Of a stretch of 64,000 nt of DNA, positions 37,616 through 45,647 are shown one piece after another; within the stretch, counting starts at the first letter, position 1, and every line of letters begins with the position of its first letter. The position numbers were made by a program, and so were the translations under genes. Source of the stretch: CAYTZN01 sp964442495. GTDB lineage: Bacteria > Pseudomonadota > Gammaproteobacteria > Legionellales > Legionellaceae. The stretch lies in the NCBI GenBank assembly GCA_964442495.1, contig CAYTZN010000002.1, positions 1-64,000 on the forward strand, given 5' to 3'. The notes under the pieces were generated by a model, which saw only the letters and a list, made by a program, of their open reading frames with translations, did no database searches and was not told the DNA's origin.

Positions 37616-37699
37616 TGATAATAAATAAATTCACATCGTTGGATGTCTATTCACAATGTGGTTTTAAATACCTTATAGCGCCTAGTGAGGCGCTCAGAC

Positions 37700-37951
37700 T
37701 TACATGTTTTGATGACTTTCGGAAGTGCTTTTGTCTTGGGGCTCTGAATGATAATTTTTGTCTGCCTTTACTGCTTTATCAATATTTTCTTGTAAATGAT
37801 ACTGTTGTTGCCAAAATAAAAGGGCTTTCTGTTTATAATGAAAGCAATAGCGCATCAACTTTCCCAAATGATACGCTAACATTGGCATTTTTTTGGGACC
37901 CAACACCAACAAAGCCACCACCAAAATTAACAATAACTCAGCAAAATTCAT
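37700..37951 (-). CDS. tatB: Twin-arginine translocase subunit TatB
   Basis: 83 residues starting MNFAELLLILVVALLVLGPKKMP: a single N-terminal membrane helix with the conserved Glu, the L-GP hinge and an amphipathic helix, as in TatB. The charged tail is short and ends in Ser/Glu/Gln-rich sequence; typical TatB proteins are 130-170 residues, so this one is compact. The ATG overlaps the tatA stop (ATGA). Confidence 0.88.
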   Translation of the reverse strand: MNFAELLLILVVALLVLGPKKMPMLAYHLGKLMRYCFHYKQKALLFWQQQYHLQENIDKAVKADKNYHSEPQDKSTSESHQNM

Positions 37952-38109
37952 GATGATTTATCATCATCGTCATTTAAAGCACGTCGAAAATTTTTAATGG
38001 TATGACCTAAATCTGAGCCAATGGTTTTGAGTTTATTGGTTCCAAACAAAGCAACAACAATCAATAAAATCAACAATAATGATAAAGGGCTAATACCACT
38101 TATTCCCAT
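37948..38109 (-). CDS. tatA: Twin-arginine translocase subunit TatA
   Basis: 53 codons from ATG 38109, too short for routine ORF calling: MGISGISPLSLLLILLIVVA, then LFGTNKLKTIGSDLGHTIKNF and an acidic end DDDDKSS. The membrane helix, the FGTNKL hinge and the amphipathic helix are those of TatA, the pore-forming Tat subunit. It follows ubiB by eight bases and overlaps tatB by four. The protein is shorter than the usual 70-90 residues. Confidence 0.93.
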   Translation of the reverse strand: MGISGISPLSLLLILLIVVALFGTNKLKTIGSDLGHTIKNFRRALNDDDDKSS

Positions 38110-38117
38110 GTTAACTC

Positions 38118-39779
38118 CTATTTAAAGAAAGGATTTTTTGTGCGATTTATAAAGGCAATACACGCACCGACTATTGCCACGCCAACCGATATTATCGCTA
38201 ACGTTTGGCTATTCACCCAACCAAAATAACTCATGCTTCCAAAAACCAGCATACCTAAAAAAACACCCGTACCTAACCCTTCATACCAACAACTGCGCGC
38301 AACAAACGCGTGTGGGCGCTCCTCTTGCTTATCCCTTAAGGTTAGTTTTTGCTCTTTTACCAAAACCAATACATCGTTTAAAAGACGTGGCATGTAAGGC
38401 AATTGCTCTACTAAAAAAGGAATATTTTCACGAACATTTCTCATGAAGGCCTTAGGCCCAAGCTCTCCTCGCACCCATTTCTCAAGAAAAGGTTTGCCCG
38501 TTACCCATAGATCAAGTTCCGGGTAAAGTTGACGGCCCAACCCTTCTACAGCAAGTAACGTCTTTTGCAATAACACCAATTGAGGCTGAACCTCCATTTG
38601 AAAACGCCGCGCCACTTGAAACAACCTTAAAACCACCATAGCAAAAGAAATGTCTTTTAACGGCTTTTCAAAGATGGGTTCGCAAACCGTGCGAATAGCA
38701 CTTTCAAAATCCTCTACACGTGTCGTACGCGAAACCCAACCCGACTCCACGTGCAACTGTGCTACTCGCCGATAATCACGGTTAAAGAAGGCCAGTAAAT
38801 TTTCTGCAAGATAACGCTTATCAGTATCATTAAGTGTGCCGATTATTCCAAAATCAACACAAATATATTGTGGGTTTTCTGGATGCTTAAGCGATACAAA
38901 TATATTGCCTGGGTGCATGTCTGCATGAAAAAAACAATCACGAAATACTTGGGTAAAAAAAATCTCTAAGCCACGCTCGGCCAATTTTTTGATATTAATA
39001 CCATTTTCATTAAGACGTGCGACATCCGACACCGGAATCCCATAAATACGCTCCATCACTAAAATATTTTCACGTACATAATCCCAATAGATTTCTGGAA
39101 TATAGAGGAGGGGTGAGTTATTAAAATTCCGTCGCAATTGTCCGCCGTTGGCGGCTTCGCGTTGTAAATCAAGCTCATCATAAAGGTTATGCTCAAACTC
39201 GCGAACAATTTCTTGCGGCTTTAAACGACGCCCAGAAACCCAATAACGGTCCACAAGGGCCGCTAACGTTTTTAAAATAGCGAGATCTTGCTCAATTAAT
39301 TTTCGCATGTTAGGTCGTAAAATTTTTACCACAACATCCTGGCCCGTTTTTAATGTAGCCGCATGCACTTGAGCCATAGAAGCTGATGCCAATACTTGTG
39401 GGTCAAAATAGGCAAAAACGTCGTTAGCAGAACGACCAAATGCTGCTTCAATAATCGCCAACGCTTGCTCACTAGAAAATGGCGGAACGTTGTCTTGTAA
39501 TTGACATAACTCTAACGCTATATCCGCTGGCAAAATATCTGGCCGCGTAGACAGTGCCTGACCAAATTTAATAAAAATAGGCCCTAGCTCTTCCAGAGTT
39601 TTTCTAAGAGCCTCTCCACGCGGCAAAGGCTGTCGTCGAAACCAATTCCAGGGATTTAAATACACAATAAAACGAAAGGGTGCAAAAAATCGTATGGATA
39701 CAATAAGTTGATCTAGGCCATTTTTAGCGAGCGTATTATTTATTTGCAACAGCCGAAGGAATTGTTTGAAAGAATTCAT
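38118..39779 (-). CDS. ubiB: Ubiquinone biosynthesis atypical kinase UbiB
   Basis: Membrane-bound protein-kinase-like ATPase needed for ubiquinone synthesis and COQ lipid handling. The KxGQ motif (KFGQALSTRPD), the Ala-rich loop ASMAQVHAA, the catalytic FFHADMHPGNIFV and the VDFGIIG metal site are all intact. Two C-terminal helices (MLVFGSMSYFGW and the following one) anchor it. 553 residues is normal. It overlaps the ubiJ stop by four bases. Confidence 0.97.
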   Translation of the reverse strand: MNSFKQFLRLLQINNTLAKNGLDQLIVSIRFFAPFRFIVYLNPWNWFRRQPLPRGEALRKTLEELGPIFIKFGQALSTRPDILPADIALELCQLQDNVPPFSSEQALAIIEAAFGRSANDVFAYFDPQVLASASMAQVHAATLKTGQDVVVKILRPNMRKLIEQDLAILKTLAALVDRYWVSGRRLKPQEIVREFEHNLYDELDLQREAANGGQLRRNFNNSPLLYIPEIYWDYVRENILVMERIYGIPVSDVARLNENGINIKKLAERGLEIFFTQVFRDCFFHADMHPGNIFVSLKHPENPQYICVDFGIIGTLNDTDKRYLAENLLAFFNRDYRRVAQLHVESGWVSRTTRVEDFESAIRTVCEPIFEKPLKDISFAMVVLRLFQVARRFQMEVQPQLVLLQKTLLAVEGLGRQLYPELDLWVTGKPFLEKWVRGELGPKAFMRNVRENIPFLVEQLPYMPRLLNDVLVLVKEQKLTLRDKQEERPHAFVARSCWYEGLGTGVFLGMLVFGSMSYFGWVNSQTLAIISVGVAIVGACIAFINRTKNPFFK

Positions 39780-40390
39780 GAAGTCTTACTCGTTAAGAGC
39801 TGGTTAACACATGCCGATAGGCGTTCTACACGTAAGGATAGTGCATCAATGTCACTAAAAAAATCATTGATTTCTTCTCGAGGAGGAAAAGCGCGAAGCT
39901 CTTCTTGCAAATACTCCGTTACGTTAAGGCGTAACGACTCACTAGCGTGTCGCTTAAAAGCCCTGCCTTGCCGAAAAAGTGAACCCATTTGATGGGCAAT
40001 AACATCCCCTGTAAATTGAGCCAAATGCCCTTCCCAATCAATGTCTATTTCATCAAATAATTTTTTAACTTTCTGACCCAACTCCACATCACCGCTAATC
40101 TTAATTTTATCGTTAAACAACGAACGCACCTTCGATGCAGGCAACAAACTTAATCGAATAAGGCCCAATGGACTGCTCTCTATAATAGCGTCCGCTTGGC
40201 CATTATAAGATCCCTGCAAGTGCACTTCGCTTTGAGTGAAACAAATAAAAAAATTTACATTAAGCGGTTTGATAATGATTTCCAACACCTTCTTGTCCAG
40301 TGCCTGGATTTTGAGCGGCATAGCGTCATCAAGTGCCAAGGCATGGTTTATCGCTTTTTGTAACACCATTAACGAGTAGGTCTTTAACAT
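39776..40390 (-). CDS. ubiJ: Ubiquinone biosynthesis accessory factor UbiJ (SCP2 domain)
   Basis: 204 residues from ATG 40390 (MLKTYSLMVLQKAIN), seven bases after the ubiE stop. The upstream in-frame codons overlap ubiE and are ignored. The N-terminal SCP2 lipid-binding domain and the C-terminal helical segment (IDALSLRVERLSACVNQL) follow UbiJ, which binds polyprenylated intermediates and scaffolds the Ubi hydroxylation complex. The ubiE-ubiJ-ubiB order matches E. coli. Confidence 0.93.
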   Translation of the reverse strand: MLKTYSLMVLQKAINHALALDDAMPLKIQALDKKVLEIIIKPLNVNFFICFTQSEVHLQGSYNGQADAIIESSPLGLIRLSLLPASKVRSLFNDKIKISGDVELGQKVKKLFDEIDIDWEGHLAQFTGDVIAHQMGSLFRQGRAFKRHASESLRLNVTEYLQEELRAFPPREEINDFFSDIDALSLRVERLSACVNQLLTSKTS

Positions 40391-40397
40391 TAGTTTC

Positions 40398-41147
40398 TCA
40401 ATATTTATAAGCAATGTGCAAAGCAACAATACCACCGCTTAGATTATGATAATAACAATCCTCAAATCCAGCTGTTTCAATCATTGATTTTAATTCGTTT
40501 TGAGGAGGATGCATGCGAATTGATTCAGCTAGATATTGGTAACTTGAAGCATCTTCCGCAAAAAATTGCCCCATTTTGGGCAATATATTGAAAGAATACC
40601 AATCATAAGCACCTTGCAACCCCGGTAGTGTTGGCGTAGAAAATTCCAACACCATCACTTTTCCCCCAGGCTTACACACCCTATACATTGATAAAAGCGC
40701 TTGAGCCTTGTCCGTCACATTTCGCAGGCCGAAAGCCATTGTGATGCAATGAAAACTATTATCAGCAAAAGGCAAACACTCAGCATTTGCCTGGATGACC
40801 GAAGCATTGCTTATCCCCTCATCCAAAAGACGGTTACGCCCCACGGCTAACATTGCATCATTGATATCAGCCAGCACAACATGCCCAGAGTGACCTACTT
40901 TTTGACAAAGTTTAAGGGCTAGATCGCCACTACCCCCAGCAAGATCGAGCACCGCTTGTCCTGGTCGAACACGGCTTAATTCGATAGCAAAATATTTCCA
41001 CAAACGATGAATCCCAAACGACATAACATCGTTCATAAGATCATAATTTTTGGCTACAGAATGAAAAACCGCGCCAACTTTCTTTTCTTTTTCATCCCAC
41101 GCTACCGATTGAAACCCAAAGTGCGTCGTATTATCTAAGTCGACCAT
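40398..41147 (-). CDS. ubiE: Ubiquinone/menaquinone C-methyltransferase UbiE
   Basis: SAM-dependent methyltransferase acting on 2-polyprenyl-6-methoxy-1,4-benzoquinol. The N-terminal THFGFQSV...KVGAVFHSVAKNYDLMNDVMS and the SAM loop LDLAGGSGDLAL are diagnostic; 249 residues is standard. It heads the leftward ubiE-ubiJ-ubiB-tatA-tatB operon. No Shine-Dalgarno sequence is evident upstream of ATG 41147. Confidence 0.97.
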   Translation of the reverse strand: MVDLDNTTHFGFQSVAWDEKEKKVGAVFHSVAKNYDLMNDVMSFGIHRLWKYFAIELSRVRPGQAVLDLAGGSGDLALKLCQKVGHSGHVVLADINDAMLAVGRNRLLDEGISNASVIQANAECLPFADNSFHCITMAFGLRNVTDKAQALLSMYRVCKPGGKVMVLEFSTPTLPGLQGAYDWYSFNILPKMGQFFAEDASSYQYLAESIRMHPPQNELKSMIETAGFEDCYYHNLSGGIVALHIAYKY

Positions 41148-41230
41148 TACATACTGTCATATTAATAGAATGAATGGACTATATTACTCGATTATAAAAT
41201 TATACCCAATGAAAATATTCACGTTAAGAT

Positions 41231-41265
41231 GGTTTCCTAAAGCGTAAACAAACACTTTAGGAACC
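41231..41265 (-). terminator. Hairpin between the 98-residue gene and ubiE
   Basis: GGTTTCCTAAAG and CTTTAGGAACC can pair over about 11 bp with one bulged T around a 12-base loop. It lies just beyond the stop of the minus-strand gene 41280-41576 and upstream of ubiE. No T-run follows on the minus strand, so termination is possible but weakly supported. Confidence 0.35.
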
Positions 41266-41279
41266 GTTCACCGAAAATA

Positions 41280-41576
41280 CTAAGGCTGGCTCACAGGAGT
41301 GCTTTTAACGTCAGTATCCAGGTCGTCGCCTGCTTCTGGATCTTTGTCATTTGAAGGATCGGCCTCATTTACAGTATCCAGATCATCACCACTTCCGGTC
41401 CCAACTTTATCAATGGTGTTGCCACTAACAGAAGAATCACCCATATTGGTTGTAGAAGCTGCGTCATTAGTTTGAGTGACACTAGCAGCGGATGGCGGGG
41501 AACTCTGCATTGACTCAGCATGAGCTACGAATGAAAATCCAAACAAAACACCCAGTAAAACAATGATTTTTTTCAT
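41280..41576 (-). CDS. Small acidic secreted protein with duplicated GDDLDT motif
   Basis: 98 residues: signal peptide MKKIIVLLGVLFGFSFVAHA, then a Ser/Thr/Ala-rich disordered region, then two copies of GDDLDT about 25 residues apart (GSGDDLDTVNEADP and AGDDLDTDVK). The mature protein is strongly acidic and has no cysteine. GGAGAAGC precedes the ATG. No family recognised. Calcium binding through the repeated Asp clusters is conceivable but not shown. Confidence 0.75.
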   Translation of the reverse strand: MKKIIVLLGVLFGFSFVAHAESMQSSPPSAASVTQTNDAASTTNMGDSSVSGNTIDKVGTGSGDDLDTVNEADPSNDKDPEAGDDLDTDVKSTPVSQP

Positions 41577-41636
41577 AGCTTCTCCATTGATTCTATTGCA
41601 AAGACAAGCTAGTTGTATAATGTATATTAACTATCG

Positions 41637-42083
41637 TCAAGATACTTTTGGCCTAAAAATCAGCTGCTGACAAGCGTAAAGATAACTTGCTTCATCCGGT
41701 AAACGACCATTTCGCTGAGCTTGCCATAAATATTCAGCAAAATGATCCATAAACATGTGCTCTACAGCTGCATTATCGTGGTATTGCTTCACTAATGCAT
41801 GAAAAACATCCGCAATGCCTGCGGGTCTATTGGTTACCACTTGATCTCGTATCGCCAAATGAAGACCCATGTGTAAAAAAGGATTGGTTTGACCCAACTC
41901 AGGAAAATACGCCTTGTCGCGTTCACTCGCAGAGCCCTCGAGCAAAGCGTGATATTCTGGGTGAATAAGTATCACATCAATAATTTGCTTTTCCAAAGGC
42001 AAAAGCGGTTCCTTCTTTAAATGCTTTTTCCAGCTTGAAAAAAAAAGTTGTCGAGTATCTTGAACGCTATTGCCATAAAACAT
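41637..42083 (-). CDS. DUF1841 family protein
   Basis: 148 residues matching the DUF1841 pattern: N-terminal YGNSVQDTRQLFFSSWKKH, then NPFLHMGLHLAIRDQV and RPAGI, and a C-terminal region with histidines (HMFMDHFAEYLW). A conserved proteobacterial protein without known function; no membrane segment or signal peptide. Single gene with short spacers on both sides. Confidence 0.87.
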   Translation of the reverse strand: MFYGNSVQDTRQLFFSSWKKHLKKEPLLPLEKQIIDVILIHPEYHALLEGSASERDKAYFPELGQTNPFLHMGLHLAIRDQVVTNRPAGIADVFHALVKQYHDNAAVEHMFMDHFAEYLWQAQRNGRLPDEASYLYACQQLIFRPKVS

Positions 42084-42145
42084 TACATTCTCTGCTTACT
42101 ATAGATGGTCAATTAAACGCTTAGTTTAAAGCAAACGACTAATTG

Positions 42146-42175
42146 TTGACAATCGTGCACAACTTATGCGATATT
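42146..42175 (+). promoter_or_regulatory. Predicted promoter of a small RNA
   Basis: A perfect TTGACA at 42146-42151 and GATATT at 42170-42175 are separated by 18 bases. No coding frame follows on the plus strand before a hairpin with T-rich tail about 40 bases downstream, which suggests a short non-coding transcript. Confidence 0.55.
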
Positions 42176-42181
42176 TTCGGC

Positions 42182-42250
42182 GCGAGGTTGGACTTGCTAT
42201 GTGTCATTCCACTGGGCCAATTGGCGACACACTGATTGGCCCTTTCTATT
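42182..42250 (+). ncRNA. Candidate small RNA of about 70 nt
   Basis: The interval from the predicted start near 42182 to the T-rich tail near 42250 has no ORF. It can form a terminal GC-rich hairpin (42214-42242); alternatively, TGTGTC (near 42200-42205) can pair with GACACA (42225-42230), so two exclusive folds are possible. It lies between two minus-strand genes (DUF1841 and Rieske) and is oriented opposite to both. No known family recognised. Confidence 0.4.
42214..42250 (+). terminator. Intrinsic terminator of the small-RNA candidate
   Basis: GGGCCAAT (42214-42221) pairs perfectly with ATTGGCCC (42235-42242) and is followed by TTTCTATTCTTCT on the plus strand. The T-rich side is on the plus strand only, so it does not serve the leftward Rieske gene that ends at 42254. 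Confidence 0.6.
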
Positions 42251-42253
42251 CTT

Positions 42254-42607
42254 CTATTGAAGCTCAACAAAAATGTCACCACCTTCAATTTTCGTGGGAT
42301 AAACACGTAGATTTTTTGGTTTAGATAATTTACCTAATAATGCACCTACCACTGGTGGCCATGGTGTCCAACATTTTACTGTTCCCGTTTTTAAATCAAA
42401 CGTACTTTTATGAAAAGGACAAACCAAAGCACACTCACCGTCGACTTCTCCTTTGGCCAAAGGAAGTTTCATGTGCGGGCATTGTGCTTGAACCGCATGC
42501 ACTTCTTCATTGTGCAAAATAAACAGTATCTTATGGCCATCTATTGTAACGCTTTGACGATTGGTTTGTTGCAAATGCTCTAATTGAATAGCTGTTTTCC
42601 ATACCAT
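42254..42607 (-). CDS. Rieske-type [2Fe-2S] protein
   Basis: 117 residues with the Rieske ligand pairs C-x-H and C-x2-H: QCPHMKLPLAKGEVDGE and CPFHKSTFDLKTG. It resembles the small stand-alone ferredoxin-like Rieske proteins (nitrite-reductase small-subunit/biphenyl-dioxygenase type) that pass single electrons in the cytoplasm. No signal peptide. The partner enzyme is not evident nearby; the adjacent cox cluster is on the other strand. Confidence 0.9.
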   Translation of the reverse strand: MVWKTAIQLEHLQQTNRQSVTIDGHKILFILHNEEVHAVQAQCPHMKLPLAKGEVDGECALVCPFHKSTFDLKTGTVKCWTPWPPVVGALLGKLSKPKNLRVYPTKIEGGDIFVELQ

Positions 42608-42817
42608 GATGATGCCCTAACGACCGATTGAAGTGCGAATCATAGCAGTGCCTTTTAAAGATGTCAGCCGCTCAAAGCATCGCAGTAAAGATAATAGAAT
42701 CGCCCGAACAAGGCTTAAATTAAAGTAATTGTCGACAGCCCCCCGGCCTGGGGTATAAAATGCGCTTCTTGTTTTTTCTGTCAAGATTACCCAAGAAATT
42801 TTGTTTAAGGAGGGAGC

Positions 42818-44359
42818 GTGGGCTCTTTGTCACAAAAAAATGCCGTTATTGCCTGTTTTTTAGCAGTGCTTGTTCTCTTTGGTACCTCACTGCGTGCAGC
42901 TGATGGTGCACCTAAAAAAATAGAACCACTGCTCGATGGCTACTATCCCACCTATCCACCATCCACCTCAGCTACTGGTTCTCAAGAGCAATTAAGGGTG
43001 CGGGGAGAATATCTAGCTAAAATCGGTGATTGTATTGCCTGCCACACCAATGTTAAGGGTGGCACACCAGCGTTTGCCGGTGGTTTGTCCATTGCCACGC
43101 CTTTTGGCACTTTTTATACTCCCAATATAACACCAGACAAAAAAACTGGCATCGGCACATGGACAGAAGCTGATTTTATCCGTGCTATGAAAAAAGGCCG
43201 TGATCCTAAAGGCCGAAACTATTTCCCCGTGTTTCCTTATGTGTATTTTGCAAACATGACGGACGATGATGCTCGCGCCTTATATACGTACTTTATGAGC
43301 ATTCCAGCCGTGGAGCTACAAAACAAACCCTTGCCATTCCCTTTTGGTGTTCCTGGTGCACGAATGTCCTTGTGGGGTTGGAATTTTTTGTTTTTCTTCC
43401 CAAATTCCGAATTAAAATACAACCCAGACCAGTCACCTGAATGGAACCGAGGCAAATACATCGTCGACAGTTTGGGGCATTGCAGCATGTGTCATACCCC
43501 ATTGAACGTTTTTGGTGCGCCTAAAGAACGTTTCTATCTTACCGGTGGTTTTATTGATGGATACTGGGCTCCAAACATTACAAAATATGGCTTAGGTGCT
43601 GCAAACCACTATGAAATTGCTGATGTCTTTACTAAAGGTGAGCTTCTTAATAAAGCCGGCCCCGTTGCAGGCCCAATGGCTGAAGTAAACCATAACAGCC
43701 TCGGTTACATGACTGAAGAAGATCATCTCGCCATTGCCACTTATCTTAAAACCGTGGTCAGTGAAGAGCCTTTTAGCGTATCACCCTCTGAGAAACAGCC
43801 CACATTGAAACGCGGTAAACAAGTGTATGTAAACTCATGCATCATTTGTCACCAAGGCGGAATGATGACAGCACCACGTATTGGCAATGGTTCGAATTGG
43901 CTCATGCGATTAAAATCAAGCGGCTTGACAGGCTTATACCGCCACGCCATTAACGGTTACAATAGCATGCCGGTGAAAGGTGCGTGTGTAACGTGCTCCG
44001 ATAACGACATCATTGCCTCGGTTGACTATATTCTTAACAAATCATTGACTCGTTCCCAATGGCTAGACGTTAAATCTGGCGGAACAGAAAAATACCCCTC
44101 TAACGGTAAAGATTTGTACAATGAAAACTGTAGTGTTTGCCACAATGAAGGCAAGCTTGGCGCACCAAAAATTGGTGATAAAGAAGCATGGAAGCCCTTG
44201 ATAGCACAAAACATGGATATACTGATTGAGAAAACGCTTAACAGCAAGGACCATCCAAACAATGGTGGCTGTGAGCACTGTTCAACCCGAGAAGTGATTG
44301 ATGCCATTAAATATATGGTGGCTCAATCAAAAACAGAAGGTAATTTTTCACTGTGGTAG
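42818..44359 (+). CDS. Four-heme cytochrome c upstream of the caa3 oxidase
   Basis: 513 residues with AGGAGGG before a GTG start and a signal peptide (VIACFLAVLVLFGTSLRA). Four CxxCH heme sites: CIACH (72-76), CSMCH (about 222), CIICH (about 341) and CSVCH (about 437). The first half (FAGGLSIATPFGTFYTPNI) is like the cytochrome c subunit of alcohol/gluconate dehydrogenases. The second half is two cytochrome-c5-type domains, each ending in the class's extra CxxCS pair (CVTCSD and CEHCST). It probably delivers electrons to the oxidase encoded next. A TATAAA box at 42754 with TTGTCG 19 bases upstream may be the promoter of the operon. Confidence 0.93.
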   Translation: MGSLSQKNAVIACFLAVLVLFGTSLRAADGAPKKIEPLLDGYYPTYPPSTSATGSQEQLRVRGEYLAKIGDCIACHTNVKGGTPAFAGGLSIATPFGTFYTPNITPDKKTGIGTWTEADFIRAMKKGRDPKGRNYFPVFPYVYFANMTDDDARALYTYFMSIPAVELQNKPLPFPFGVPGARMSLWGWNFLFFFPNSELKYNPDQSPEWNRGKYIVDSLGHCSMCHTPLNVFGAPKERFYLTGGFIDGYWAPNITKYGLGAANHYEIADVFTKGELLNKAGPVAGPMAEVNHNSLGYMTEEDHLAIATYLKTVVSEEPFSVSPSEKQPTLKRGKQVYVNSCIICHQGGMMTAPRIGNGSNWLMRLKSSGLTGLYRHAINGYNSMPVKGACVTCSDNDIIASVDYILNKSLTRSQWLDVKSGGTEKYPSNGKDLYNENCSVCHNEGKLGAPKIGDKEAWKPLIAQNMDILIEKTLNSKDHPNNGGCEHCSTREVIDAIKYMVAQSKTEGNFSLW

Positions 44360-44441
44360 AACATACAGCTTTCAACTCTAAGAAAAAACACATTGTTAAC
44401 ACCAGCTATTTATTAGCCATTTGACGAGATGAGGAACGAGG

Positions 44442-45647
44442 ATGTTAAACAAGTTTAACCTCTGCAAAATAACAGCATTGCTCAGTGCTTTGCTTTTTGC
44501 ACCATTAGCAATAGCCGCCACAGACAATTGGCAGATGAACATGTACAAAGGGGTAACACCTCTGAGTAAAGAAATCTATGACCTTCACATGATTGCCATG
44601 GCCATTTGTGGGGTGATTGGTGTGATTGTGTTTGGCGTTATGTTTTACTCACTTTTTCACCATCGAAAATCAAAAGGGTATCAAGCGGCTACATTTCATG
44701 TGAACACACGTTTGGAAATCATGTGGACCATCATCCCTTTTTTAATTTTAATTGGCCTGGCTTTTCCCGCCACCAAAGTCTTGATGCGAATGGAAGACAG
44801 TACCGATGCGGACGTCACCATTAAAGTGGTTGGATATCAGTGGAAATGGCAATACCAATACCTTGATCAAGGTATTAGCTTTTTCAGTAACTTAGCAACA
44901 CCTTATAATCAAATTCAAAACCGCCAGCCCAAAGGCCCGTGGTACCTGTTAGAAGTAGATAAACCATTGGTCGTGCCCGTAAATAAAAAAATTCGATTTA
45001 TCGTCACATCAAACGATGTCGTTCACTCCTGGTGGGTACCAGAGCTTGGTGTAAAACGAGATGCAATACCAGGATTCATGCACGAGGCTTGGGCGCGCAT
45101 TGATACTGCCGGTACCTATAGAGGCCAATGCGCTGAACTTTGTGGCATTAATCATGGTTTTATGCCCATTGTTGTCCAAGCTGTAAGTGAAGAAGAATTT
45201 GCAGCCTGGGTTAGCCAACAACAAAAAGTAGTCGACATTTATGCCAGCTCCAAGATAGGCACGCCCGTTCCAAAAACGATGACACGAGCTGAATTAATGC
45301 ATATGGGTAAAGAAAAATACAATGCACTGTGCTCTGCATGCCATCAAGTGAATGGTAAAGGTATTCCGCCTCTTTATCCTGCTCTTAAAAACAGTTCAGT
45401 TGCTGTGGGAAACCCCATTTCTCGACACATTGCTATGATTTTAAACGGCGTTCCTGGCTCAGCGATGCAACCTTATAAAGATCAATTATCGGATGAAGAA
45501 ATTGCTGCCATTACTACCTATGAACGCAATGCGTGGGGTAACAACACCGACGATGAAATCCAACCCGGTGATGTCGCAACCGTTCGTCAAGATGAAATTC
45601 AATCACCCACAATTGTTAAAAAAGCTCAAGCTGGAGGTTTTAGATGA
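44442..45647 (+). CDS. coxB: Cytochrome c oxidase subunit II with fused cytochrome c
   Basis: 401 residues: signal peptide, two membrane helices, the CuA domain (VHSWWVPELGVKRDAIPG and GQCAELCGINHGFMP with the Cys/Glu/Cys/His/Met ligands) and a C-terminal cytochrome c with CSACH (about residue 299). The fused heme domain marks a caa3-type oxidase. GAGGAACGAGG precedes the ATG. The stop overlaps the coxA start (ATGA). Confidence 0.97.
   Translation: MLNKFNLCKITALLSALLFAPLAIAATDNWQMNMYKGVTPLSKEIYDLHMIAMAICGVIGVIVFGVMFYSLFHHRKSKGYQAATFHVNTRLEIMWTIIPFLILIGLAFPATKVLMRMEDSTDADVTIKVVGYQWKWQYQYLDQGISFFSNLATPYNQIQNRQPKGPWYLLEVDKPLVVPVNKKIRFIVTSNDVVHSWWVPELGVKRDAIPGFMHEAWARIDTAGTYRGQCAELCGINHGFMPIVVQAVSEEEFAAWVSQQQKVVDIYASSKIGTPVPKTMTRAELMHMGKEKYNALCSACHQVNGKGIPPLYPALKNSSVAVGNPISRHIAMILNGVPGSAMQPYKDQLSDEEIAAITTYERNAWGNNTDDEIQPGDVATVRQDEIQSPTIVKKAQAGGFR

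Noticed and set aside
37677..37694. Inverted repeat AGCGCCT/AGGCGCT between tatC and tatB
   Set aside because: A perfect 7-bp stem but with no T-run on either strand, so a terminator call is not supported.
43237..43502. Minus-strand frames within the four-heme cytochrome gene
   Set aside because: Shadows of a strongly supported plus-strand gene with four heme motifs.
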